This document shows, piece after piece, positions 22,093 to 32,826 of a stretch of 64,000 bases of DNA. This DNA is from Branchiostoma lanceolatum (Eukaryota > Chordata > Leptocardii > Amphioxiformes > Branchiostomatidae). The position numbers were made by a program, and so were the translations under genes. The DNA is taken from the NCBI RefSeq assembly GCF_035083965.1, contig NC_089724.1, positions 7,604,501 to 7,668,500 of the forward strand. Direction: 5' to 3'. Every line of letters starts with the position of its first letter. Position 1 is the first letter of the stretch. The notes beneath the pieces were generated by a model. It ran no database searches, was not told the origin of the DNA, and saw only the letters and a program-made list of their open reading frames with translations.

Positions 22093-23125
22093 TAATACCC
22101 CCATTCCACTTGGACGGCGCTCTCATCGCGCTCTCACGGCGACCTAAAATGGTCCTGAGCGCCATGAGAGCGCCGAACTCCTGGAAAACGTGCTCAAGTG
22201 GAATCTCTACAGCGATCTTTGCGCGCTCTCAGCGCGACTAAAATGTCAAATGTCAGCAACTTTTTAAAGATTTCACAGATCACTCAACGAATTCCAGAGA
22301 TAAAGAACGAATTTTTATTACGTTTTGTGTGCTTTGTTATCTTCTCAGTCATACATTTACCTCTTGCATCATATTTGAATGATAAAATCAAGGGGAAAAC
22401 AGATTCAATTTTAGTCGCTGCACGGTCGCTCAGTGTGTGTCTTAAGTAATATATGTATGTTCAACTTTTTTTCTGTGTTGTCTGTCATGTTAACTGTTTG
22501 CAATAAACACATTTTATCATTCTACGTTATAATAAAAACCTAAATCACAGAATTTTGAAACATATTTTGAACCACTGACAATAAAACTTGGAGGGAATTT
22601 TTATTTGAATGGAAGCAAGTACTTGTAGGTATTGGTCAATTTGTATTGCCCACGAGCAAAACTATGATTTGACCACAAAATTCCCAGAAATTCAAGATAC
22701 AACACTTCAAGAATGAAATTTGTGTTAACTACAGTTGAGACCATTCAATCCTCATAGAGCGCTCGCTGCGATCATTGAGCGCTCGCTGGGGCCCTTTGAT
22801 CCCACCTTGGGCGCTCTCACGGCGCTCACCGCGCTCTCTCGGCGCTGACACGGCGCTCACCGGGCTCGCTCCGCGCTCTCTCGGCGCTCGTTTTTTGATC
22901 GCCATCCTCGGCGCTCTCACGGCGAAGGTTTTGAGCATGTTCAAAACCATCGCCGAGGTGACGGCGCGCATGGCGCTCTCGTCGCGCTGTCGGCGCTCTC
23001 GCCGCGCTGTCGGCGCTCTCAATGGCGCTCTCGCCGCGCTGTCGGCGCTCTCACGGCGATCTGGCCAAAATGAGGTCGCCGTGAGAGCGCGATGAGAGCG
23101 CCGTCCAAGTGGAATGGGGGTATTA
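22093..23125. mobile_element. foldback-type TIR element with GGCGCTCTCACGG satellite
   Basis: About 50 bases at each end are inverted: TAATACCCCCATTCCACTTG continuing into GACGGCGCTCTCATCGCGC on the left, and its exact inverse ending GTGGAATGGGGGTATTA on the right. The right third (22740-23090) is an array of GGCGCTCTC-type short repeats. The long open frames here on both strands come from this repeat and are not genes. Confidence 0.75.
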
Positions 23126-23399
23126 GGGATATAGATTGACATTGGTAGGGAACACATATGAGAACCAAACAAGCACCCACTGGCAAAAAAAAACACAACT
23201 TGCAACGGCAAGAACAATCCACTATGGCAAAAAAGACACCATTTAATAAAAAACAAAATTTCACGGAGATTTCGGGTCCTAAGACTCTTGTTTTCGGTTG
23301 TTTTGGGGGGGGGGGGGGGGTGGGGTGTCTTCCACGGGAGCTCCTATCCCTACACTGGGATGAGAAATTCGCTGTAATCCTACGTTAGGGTGGCCCATG

Positions 23400-26190
23400 G
23401 AGGTCCATGTTTGTGTCATCTACTTCCTAGATAGTTTTTCAGTACGTTTTGTGTTCCATTTTATGTTTGTTATGAAGTTAGGATGAATTTTTGTTGCAGT
23501 GTTGTGGGACTGCGTTGAGTACCCCCCTCCCACCCCTGAGGCGCCACAAAGGGGGCTCTTCTTTCTTTCTTTTTCATTTAGTTTTATTATAATTTCCCAC
23601 GACTTTTTCCTCGGTTATGTTTCGGAACCTTGCAAGTTTACTCGTGACCTCGACCAAGAGCCTGTGCAGGCGTGGCGAGCCGCACAAACATCTTTGGAGC
23701 CTAAAGTCAAGCAAGATGGAGTTCGTACCCAGTGCTGGAAGTCAACGTTCGAGAGGAGGACTGTCCAGACCCCGTCAGCCCAACAAGCTTGCTACACTGA
23801 ACTGCAGAACCCTACAAACAACTTCATCGCAAGTAGAACTTGACAAGCTTATGAGTGATTATGATATCTCGATAACATGCATTCAAGAACATCGTTTTGT
23901 TCATAGTGCCTCTGTAGAGGAAATAGTTGCACGGAATATGGGAACCATATCTCTATTTACAGCTTCGGCCACCAGAAATTCTGCAGGCGCGTCCACCCGT
24001 TTTGTCGGCATTTGTGTCAATGATAGACTTCTCCCGCTACTACTCTCTGTGAGAAAAATAGACGAGCGTATAATTGTAGCCCGTTTCAAGGGAAACCCAG
24101 GAGCTGTTGTTATATCCTGTCACGCGCCACATAACTGTTTACCTGTCAGTGATGATGTTGCAAATGACTTTTACACAAAATTAAGTAATGCAGTGGAGGC
24201 CATTCCATCGCACTCCATGCTATTTATAGGAGGAGATATGAATGCTCAAATCGCGAAGGGTTTTTCCATTAACAAGGTTTCAAATCGTAACGGTTTGCTT
24301 TTAAATGACTTTATGGAGCAACATAGCCTAGTAGTTGGTAACATCTCCGTCCGGAAACCAAATCGCAAATTATGGACATTCAGATCACCTAAGGGCGACC
24401 GCTCTGAGATAGATTTCTGTCTTTTCCGTAAGCGCTGGCGGAACAGTGTTGAGGATTGTCAGGCATATTCTTCATCCAACCCGGTGGGTAGCGACCACCG
24501 CATCGTGACAGCGACAGTAAAACTCAGCCTAAGATCCTCTAAACCTGTAGCCTCAAAGAAATTATTCTGGAGGACAGTTGCAACAAATAATCAGCTTGCA
24601 TCTGAGATAGACGATACAGTTATGGCACGTTATGAAAACTTACCTCAGTCCGAGCAAAATTATACATCCTTTGTCAATATCGCACATGAAACCGGCAAGG
24701 ACTTATTACCAGCTAAACCTCGTCGATCTCAAGTCACCATAGATGCAGAGCTAGTAGTTAAAGAAAGAAAGGCAACACTTAGAGCTTCTACGCGTAATGT
24801 GCAAACAGCCCAGTTCAATTTACGGAGAACGTACGATCGCTGTAAAGACAATCGTATCAATGAGACCCTACGTACCTTTGAACATCCAGCTTCAGTATCT
24901 AACATCAAAAACGCATGGGATCTCGTAAAGTCTCTTTCAGGAAAGAAATCAAGTAATGTTGTGTACATAGAAGGAGAAGATCGTCTTAAAATCTGGGAGA
25001 ACCACTTTAAAAACCTTCTTAATGTAAATATTGATTCTGCACCAGACAGCGAACCAATTCATAAGGTATTCGAGGTCTTCACTGAGATCAAGAGTGGTGA
25101 GTTCTCTCAGGACGAGGTTACCACGGCAACCATGGGAAAGCTCCCGGCATGGATGGCCTTCCACCTGAGTTTTGGAAGATGCCAAATATGACTAAAAAAC
25201 CTTTTGCATTTTTGTAATACGAAATATAACGGTAATCGCCCAAAAGAATGGGGCATGTCTGGAATTGTCCCCATCCCTAAGAAAGGGGACTTGCGTCACC
25301 CAGACAATTATAGAGGAATTTCTTTGTCACAAATTGCATCTAAGCATTATGGTCTTCCATATCCGACACAGAGGGTCTAACCCTCCGTCGTCGTCGGAGC
25401 CGATGGCACCCAGCTGAAACCCTCCCTGATCTCGATTTCGCCGATGACATTGCCTTGCTCGAAAACTCAATAAAGTTTGCTCAAAATCTTCTCAACAAAG
25501 TCGAAACATCATGTAATAAAATTGGTTTATACCTCAACGCTTCCAAGACTAAGTACATGCATTTAAATCCTACAACTGACAGTCTACTTTTAGCCTCCGA
25601 CGGTACTACAATCGGGCAAGTTGCCGACTTTAAATACCTCGGAGGCTACACTGATAGTATACATGACATGAATATCAGGATAGCTCAGGCATGAAGTGCC
25701 CTCCACTCATTACAAAAAATTTGGAAGTCTCCGATCAGAAAACAAACTAAGACAAAAGTGTTTAAAGCATGTATAGAAGCAATTCTATAAATATGGCTCT
25801 GAATCCTGGGTTATGACGACGACACGCTCCAGAAAACTCGATGGCACTTACACGAAGATGCTCCGTGTAATACACCATGGTGGAAGCACCCTACAAATAG
25901 ACAGTTATATGGACCATTGCCATATATCACCACGATATGGTGAAACGTCGACGGCTGAGTCTCGCGGGCCACGTTGTACGTAGCAGTGAACCAGCGGGAA
26001 AGCTTCTGCTTTGGAACCCGGACGCAAACAGAAGGATTGGTCGACCAATCACAACTTTCAAGAAACTCATAGAAACTGAAACTAATTTGGAAGGACAGGA
26101 ACTCCTTTCTGCAATGAATGACAAGAAATTCTGGAGGACGAACTTCTCTTGCTGTACCTCGAAAGAGGAGGAACGATGATGATGATGATG
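23400..26190 (+). mobile_element. RTE-like LINE, endonuclease plus broken reverse transcriptase
   Basis: A 524-codon frame (23617-25188) carries an APE-type endonuclease: TLNCRTLQTTSSQVELDKL, CIQEHRFVHS, LFIGGDMNAQ, SEIDFCLF and GSDHRIVTATV. After a frameshift near 25190 the RT continues: WGMSGIVPIPKKGDLRHPDN and NYRGISLSQIASK. An internal deletion follows, then DLDFADDIALLENSIKFAQ with the catalytic ADD, and KYLGGYTDSIHDMN. The C-terminal segment HVVRSSEPAGKLLLWNPDA to NDKKFWR ends in a GATGATGATGATG tail, typical of RTE. Stops and deletions make it dead. Confidence 0.85.
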
Positions 26191-26834
26191 ATTGGGGGGT
26201 TTTTGGTTGTTTTGTTTACTGTTAGTTGTTTTCGGTTGTTTTCGGTATTCAGTGATTTGCTGTTTTCGGTGGTTTTCGGTGGTTTTTGGTTGTTTTTGGT
26301 TGTATTCGGTTGTTTTCGGTTGTTTTCGGTATTTAGTGAGGCCCGTACCAAGGTCACATACCGAGTGCCCCAAATCGACCTTAACCTTTGTCTTCCGAAC
26401 ACTGACCGACATACTAAATATCGTCATAATCCATACAGAGGTTCCTGAGCTATATATGCTAACTACAACAATCTGGAAACAAAAACACACAGATAGACTC
26501 GCAGACACACAGACACAGCCAAAACAAGATCTCCTTTTTCATGGAGATAAAAATGTATTGATTAAACGTTATTCCTCTGCGTGTTTTTGAGGCGGGCCTG
26601 CTGTTTGAACAGCTCATCAAACGCCTGCACACGATTTGACACATAAAAAACATGTAACCAAACTCGTTATCGCGCAAACTGTTCTATTTGAAAATTGCAA
26701 AACTTTTACAACCAGTAGTGCACAGCATTTACACAAAATTCGCACAGCTTTTCATCACTTTTGGCACCACACAAGACGGGAAGCTATTCGAGGGTATCCA
26801 GCGCTAGTGTACAAATGAGTTGAATGATCCAAGT

Positions 26835-28812
26835 ACTTAATCATCGTATACATGTCTGTCGTGTCCTATACCCTAATTCATATCAATGGATAAAAGGACC
26901 AAATCTAACTATAGAAACACACATGTTGAAATCCCTACAATTAACATAGGACAGTACATAAAAAACTGCCTAAGGCAAAGTGTGATTCATTTCACCAAAG
27001 ACTGTACAAGTTTATAGTCTCACCCCACACTACATAGTATCTGGCAGAGTACTATAATGTCATAAAATTTTTGCAAAAGTAATAGAAGTTGTCATCCATT
27101 TTATTCTGTACAATTCTTGTACAATTTAGTTATCAGAAGTACACAAAAGTACAAACACCCCTTGTTACGAATTACTGGTGGTTCACTAAGCTTGTACAAA
27201 TAGCAGACCGGTCGGACAAGAAACGTTGGGCAATTAAGTAAGCAGTTAGCGAATGCGTCGATGAAACGGTTCAAATGCTCCCTCTTGCATTCTATCAGAT
27301 ATCTGCACCTATCCAGTGACTAAAGATTTGACATTTCCAAACATCTGTCTTGTCACGTAGTAGCAATTATTCTGTCATTATGGAGGCATGGACAAAAAGT
27401 TGAGTCATTTCTTTACATTGTGGCTAGCGAATACATACGAGCCCGTACAAGGGCGCGTTCCTAATAATTTTACATAAAATCCATTGATATCCATTCTATG
27501 TTGAGCAGATACCCTTCATAATGTAAAAGATTACTAATAACGTCTACACCAAATATTCTTTTTAATGGCAATTATAAACAACACCTCGCCGCTCCCAACA
27601 AAAGGTATTTGCGCTGGCTTAAGTTGTAGAACATTGCAGGAATATTGTGACTACAGTATCATGATTTGAAATAAGATACTTTTAGGTTTTATGAACGGAT
27701 CAGTATGAGTCATGCCGTGATGGCCAGGTGCCAATAACATGACGCACCTTATGTGCCCGCTTTGTTCTTCACATTCCTTCTGACAGATGTCAAATTCTAA
27801 CCGCGCCACCGATGTGTCCCCAATTTTACCAATGCGCTAGATATGATAAAGTTTAGTTCTATGCCCATGGCGGAATTTCTGTGGGTATTGAGCTTTTCCA
27901 TGGTCTAAATAGTAGATGTAGTAGATAATTTGACCTAGTCGAAGGGATACTGCTGGCGTTTTTGGTCCTCATTATATTGCACATTTTGAATTTTGACATT
28001 TTCACAAAGGTTCACTTCTCTGAGTTCACTCGGACATTCCGTAACACTTGTTGTAACCGACAGGATATAACAGCCTTGTCCCGACCAAAATTCATATGGC
28101 TTCCCAATAACTACGTAAATCTCCCACGGCACAGGCAAAAATGATATTGAAATTGATGTATTTGAAATAACAAGGACCCAAGAAAAACACTCGGATCGCA
28201 TCTTGAGGCTTAATCATGGAGTCTTAAAAAATTCGTAGCATGTAGACCTTTGACTGTCGGCTGTATTTTGAGGCGGTGCACTAGTCTGTAAATGGTTTAC
28301 GCGGTTGAATCGGAAAGCAACGACCGAGAGACATACTGTCACCAGTATACTAGGGAGGAAGTTCTGTTTCGACAGATCTCTGAGACCTCGCGCGCGCGCG
28401 TCCGCCTGCCCGCTTCAGGCCGGGGGCAAGTAGTACCAGAATGGCAGAACCTCCTATGGCGGTCTCAAATGAACACATATCTCGTAACGTTACTACATTG
28501 TACTATGTTTAGAAACCCTGAACAGCACACGAACAAACTTAACGGCTCAAATTAACAAAAGTTTGGATCTTAACTACAGTACGGTAAAGATTCAGAACTT
28601 TCGCACATGTAATGGTAACTCTTGCGTCTTTGCACCCGTAGTAAGAAGGGAGGAAAACTATATAACCTCTTCAGATATCTTTACTGACATATGCGAAGAA
28701 ACAACCTAATTATATATAACTTCTTGAAGCAGCGCTAGCTATTTCACAGTCTCACGCTGAGGCAGTGCGCACCAGCCGCCTGTGCGAGCTCACCGCCCAC
28801 TTTTCTCGCCAC
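26835..28812. repeat. segmental copy 1 of the array
   Basis: Tandemly repeated by 28813-30720: both share ATACATGTCTGTCGTGTCCT near the start, GCAGACCGGTCGG, ATGAACGGATCAGTA, ATGACGCACCTT and the end block CAGCCGCCTGTGCGAGCTCA. It stops just after CTTTTCTCGCCAC, so the downstream half of the unit is missing. Coding content: the 88-codon frame described separately. Confidence 0.85.
27935..28201 (-). CDS. candidate small protein, 88 codons, in array copy 1
   Basis: ATG to TAG frame on the minus strand. The N-terminus MRSECFSWVLVISNTSISIS is mildly hydrophobic and could be a leader. The rest includes GCYILSVTTSVTEC, NLCENVKIQNVQY and QQYPFD with three Cys. No family is recognised. The aligned stretch of copy 2 preserves QGCYILSVTTSVTEC and QQYPF but contains three stops and an altered middle. 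Copies 3 and 4 keep only the first dozen bases. It may be a real exon, a relic exon, or chance. No expression evidence. Confidence 0.3.
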   Translation of the reverse strand: MRSECFSWVLVISNTSISISFLPVPWEIYVVIGKPYEFWSGQGCYILSVTTSVTECPSELREVNLCENVKIQNVQYNEDQKRQQYPFD

Positions 28813-29839
28813 AACCCTTATTAATGCTTATTAATCATCATATACATGTCTGTCGTGTCCTATACCAGAATTTATATCAATGAATGAAAGGATCAAATTT
28901 ACTTGAAATATGTTATAATCCCTGCAGTACACAGTAAGGCTAAGTGTGATTCATTCCATCAAAGACTGTACAAGTTTATAGTCTCATCCCATACTACATA
29001 GTATCTGGCAGTTTTATCTCATATCGATGTTAAGTAAAAGAAGTGGTCATTCATTTCATCTAGTACAATTCTTGTGCAATTTAGTTATTACAAGTACACA
29101 AAAGTACAAACACCCCTTGTTATGAATTACTGGTGGTTCACTTAGCTTGTACTAATAGCAGACCGGTCGGTCAAGATACGTTGGGCAATTAAGCAAGCAG
29201 TAGCCAAATCAAACAGTGTTCAAATGCTCCCTCTGGCATTCTATCAGATATCTGCAGCCATCCAGCGACTAAAGACTTAACATCTCCAAAGATGTGTCCT
29301 GTCACGTAGTAGCAATTATTCTGTCATTATGGAGGCGTGGCCAAAGAGGTGAGTCTTTTTTTAACATTGTGGCTAGCGAAAACATACGAGCCCTTACAAG
29401 GGCGCGTTCCTAATGATCTTAAATGAAATTCATTGATTATAAGTCTTCATTCTATGTTGAGCACAGATACCATTCATAATGTAAAAGATTACCAACAACG
29501 TCTACACCAAATATTATTTTTTTCAATGGAAATTATAAACTGCACTTAGCCGCTCCCAACAGGAGGTATTTGCGCTGGCCCAAGTTGTAGAACATTGCAG
29601 AAATATTGTGACTACAGTATCATGATTTGGAATAGAATACTTTTAGTTTTTATGAACGGATCAGTAGAAGTCATGCCGTGATGGCCAGGTGCCAATAACA
29701 TGACGCACCTTCTGCGCCCGCTTTGTTCTTCACATTCTTTCTGACGATTGTCAAATACCAACCGCCACAGGTGTGTTTCCAATGCACTAGATGTGCTTTT
29801 CCATAGTCTTCACAGTAAATGTACCAGAGAATTTGACCG

Positions 29840-30116
29840 GACCAAAGGGATACTGCTGGCGTTTTCGGTCCTCACTATATTGCACCTTTTGAATTTGGAC
29901 ATTTTAACAAAGATTCACTTATCTGGGCTCACACCGACATTCCGTAACACTTGTTGTGACCGACAAGATATAACAGCCTTGTCCCCTGACCAAAATACAT
30001 GCCTACCAATAACTATCACTTAAATCACCTACGGCACATGTATAGGCAAATAGATATACAAAGTACAAACATGATATTGAAATAGCAAGGACCCAAGAAA
30101 AACACTCGAAACGCAT
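29840..30116 (-). pseudogene. broken paralogue of the 88-codon frame in array copy 2
   Basis: Begins ATG with MRFECFSWVLAISI, shows an in-frame stop after DLSDSYW, then GCYILSVTTSVTECRCEPR, stop, VNLC, stop, and RKRQQYPFGPVKF. About nine in ten bases match copy 1 in the last 140 bases. Confidence 0.4.
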
Positions 30117-30832
30117 CTTGGGGCTTAACCATAGAGTCTGGAAACATTCGTGGCACGTTGACATTCGATGTCGGCTGTATTTTTAGGCGGTACACTAATC
30201 TGTAAATGGTTTACGCCGTTGAATTGGAAAGCAGTGGCCGAGAGACATAACAGTTAAATATAGGGAGGAAGTTCTTTCCGGACATATCTCTGAGACCGCG
30301 CGCGTGCGCCCGCCCGCCCACTTCGGGCCGGAGGCAAGTAGTACCAGAATGGCGGTCTCAAATGTACACATATGTCGGACTACATTGTACTATGTTGAGA
30401 AACCCTGCGCACTGCACACAAACTAACTAAACCGGGTTCAAAGGAACAAATGCTTGAATGCTTGAATGCTTAAATCTGGTACGGTTAAAATTCAGAATTT
30501 CCGCATGTGTAATGTTAAGTCTTGCGTCTTTGCACTCTTAGTAAGAAGGGAGTGAAACGGTATAACCTCCTAAGATATCTTTAACGACATATGCGAAGAA
30601 ACAACCTAATTGTATATAACTTCTTAAAGCAGCGCTAGCTATTTCACAGTCTCACTCTGAGGCTGTGCGCACCAGCCGCCTGTGCGAGCTCACCGCCCAC
30701 TCTTCTCGCCAGTACCCATGGTTCCAACAAACCAAATATCCCGCAAATTCAGTCACAACCGACTGTTTCGTGAAAGGCCGTGTAAAACTGGCGTCTGTAA
30801 CGACGTTCCTATAAAAACCTAGCCGTACTCAC

Positions 30833-30905
30833 CGCATGGTGACGATTCTTTAAGGAGATACCGAATTTCCGACCCGTCTCAGACGGGGTGCTCGGCAGAA
30901 ATAGA
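30833..30905 (-). other. conserved array block with splice-donor consensus
   Basis: The minus-strand sequence reads LPSTPSETGRKFGISLKNRH-H-A and then GTGAGT. The equivalent blocks at 34292-34365 (LPGTPSGTGEKFGISSKNRH) and 38838-38910 (LPNTPSETGRKFGSSFKSRH) stay open in the same frame and keep the donor. No acceptor or ATG precedes it in this frame; another frame reads ACC-ATG-CG at the donor. Most differences change amino acids, so coding constraint is not shown. Confidence 0.3.
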
Positions 30906-31332
30906 TCGACTGTCGACAATTATCGACGCACTTCGCTCTATCACGAAGCCAGGTTAATCAAAGCCTCCATACCAGGCTTCTGGTGCCGTTTCTATATCGT
31001 CGCCTTCTGTCCGATAACGTACCCATTTTCTCATCAATGTCGTGATTGTTGAGTTTAAAAACTACGAGTACGCCAGCAGTTAGTATGACATGAGAATGTA
31101 CTACGTATTCAGCCAACGATAGCAGGTAAAAATCCCTTCGAAGCCTGCTATGTTGACTTCAACGAGATTAACCATGAACCCTCGGGGGCACTCAGGCTTG
31201 CGCCATCACACCTCAGGCAAGGCGGGGACTGCGTCACCACACCTACTATTGTTGACAAATTTTCTGCCGGTTTTCAAAGCTACCTAAAATTTCAATGAGA
31301 TATATACATATATATACACAGAGAGAGAGAGG

Positions 31333-31339
31333 TATAAAA
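31333..31339 (+). promoter_or_regulatory. TATA-like box conserved between array copies
   Basis: GGTATAAAACAGCG occurs here and at 34781-34794 in copy 3, inside otherwise diverged sequence. Downstream both copies have TCAAGC followed by a GTAAGT-type donor, a possible 5' exon on the plus strand. Copy 4 lacks it. Confidence 0.25.
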
Positions 31340-31954
31340 CAGCGACAAATATCCAATATATTGTGAATGCGTTTCTCTTTTGTCAAGCGTACGTAAGTGA
31401 AGAATGTTACACGTAGCCGTAGGGTAGGGACTTGTGGAGACAATGATGTCACCTCTCAGATGATCAATTGAGCTGAACTGAGGTTATGTGAATCACAACA
31501 CAATATCAAATTAACTCAATCCTGCGTAGCTTCAAAGGTTGTCTACTGTTTCATACGCTTGACTTTATCCGATAATTTTGTTATTGTAGGGGGGGTTTAT
31601 CAACATCTTGTCTAAACTCACGCCCAGGTATCGATATTCCCCATTTCAATTGCGCTAGCCCATCAAGAAAAGCAAACAATAAAGTGGTTTAAAGAGCACC
31701 CCGGTACGTACGTCCTAAGTTACATACACGTCATGTATGGTTATATAGCCTCAATCTAAGTCACAAATGTTTGTTTGTTTGTTTGTTTGTTTATTTCAAA
31801 TCTGAAAGTCCCATCATTCACTGCTAAAGCTTTTAGGTATATATAAACGTTTCGTATCAGATATGCAACTAAGGTGCGAAATTTTTTTTCTTCCAAGGCT
31901 ATGGTGAAAAAAAAACAGTCTGCTCTACACTACTTCTCACCACAACGCACCTAT

Positions 31955-32826
31955 AGCCTAGGTTACACATAGCCGAACATGGCTCCCGAACGCTAGCCGA
32001 CTCGGGTCGGCGGTAGTTCGGGAGCAGTCTGACCAGTTTTTGGGCCACGCCTATCTTTGGCGCCGAACATGCGCCGAAGATGCGCCGATCATCTCCTAAC
32101 CAGTACACGAATTACTCCCGAATGGGCCCCGAATGCTTTCTAGCTTATTCCCAACCATCCCGACCTCTAGCCGCAGACTGCCGAATCTCTCCTGACTAAA
32201 CCCCGACCGATTGCAGACCCTCTCACGAATTGAAATGGACATATTCAGCGACTTTCAAAAGAGGGGTCATTTGCGGTTTTAATTAAAATAATCCATTCTA
32301 TTATGCTGTTAACATCACCGAGAGATCGAATTCGGATCATGGCTAGCTTTAATACTGCTTTTAGTGTTCTTCTTTGTTTTTGGTCGTGTGAAGGTCGGGG
32401 GTGATTCGCCCACGTTCCGATAGTAGTCACTTGGTTGAGAATTAGTTAGCAGAGATTTGTCTACGGCCTTGGGGTGAGTTATGGGTAGGTTGGAAACTAG
32501 TTGGGAGTAAGTCAGTAGTGTTTCTGGCGTGGTTAAGGTTCTAATTTTACTACTGACTCAATCCCGAATACCAGCCGAGCACTAGCCGACCGCGCCGAAC
32601 ACCAGCCGAACACCAGCCGACCCATTTCAGACCCTCCGTCCAGAGCCGAATGTTTTGAAATTTTCAAAACATTCGGCTGGCGCAGCCGAACACCAGCCGA
32701 CTCAGCCGAATGCCAGCCGACTCGGCCGAACGCCAACCGAGCTAGCTCCCGAATCACTCCCGAATCACTCCAACCATGGTCGGGGGAGAGTCGGAAGGCC
32801 ATGTTCGGCTATGTGTAACCTAGGCT
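31955..32826. mobile_element. 872-bp TIR element rich in AGCCGA repeats, TAT duplication
   Basis: Ends AGCCTAGGTTACACATAGCC and the exact inverse GGCTATGTGTAACCTAGGCT. TAT flanks both sides (31952-31954, 32827-32829) and copy 3 shows a single TAT at the empty site. The interior has many CAGCCGA/CCGAAC short repeats and no transposase. Nested inverted blocks suggest a foldback element. Confidence 0.8.

Larger units (their letters stand above)
21257..26344. mobile_element. 5.1 kb TIR element with 8-bp target duplication (hAT or Merlin type)
   Basis: Ends CGGTCTCACTAGATACCG and, inverted, GGGCCTCACTAAATACCG. Both are followed by runs of the subterminal repeat CCGAAAACAA. GTACCAAG is duplicated exactly at 21249-21256 and 26345-26352. 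An 8-bp duplication is characteristic of hAT and Merlin. The interior is filled with other elements (LINE tail, foldback, endonuclease-RT LINE), and no transposase was recognised. Confidence 0.7.
20920..26556. mobile_element. second ATCTCCATGAA-family copy, split by a 5.1 kb insertion
   Basis: 20920-21248 aligns with the interior of the element at 8485-9575 (ATTTGTATAATTGGTAT, GTATTTGAGT, TTATTCTCCTTGGAAGAT). 26353-26556 aligns with its right part (GTCACATACCGAGTGCCCC, then TTCATGGAGATA). The break falls at GTACCAAG, which is duplicated on both sides. Confidence 0.7.

Noticed and set aside
22729-23256. 175-codon minus and 106-codon plus frames, rich in Ala/Arg/Ser
   Set aside because: Products of the GGCGCTCTC satellite in a foldback element; all frames look alike.
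23617-25191. 524-codon frame as a host gene
   Set aside because: Endonuclease and RT motifs, frameshifts and a GAT tail identify it as a LINE.
26082-26590. Frames rich in Gly-Phe-Trp or Lys-Thr-Thr
   Set aside because: Reading through the CCGAAAACAA subterminal repeats and the GAT tail of a LINE.
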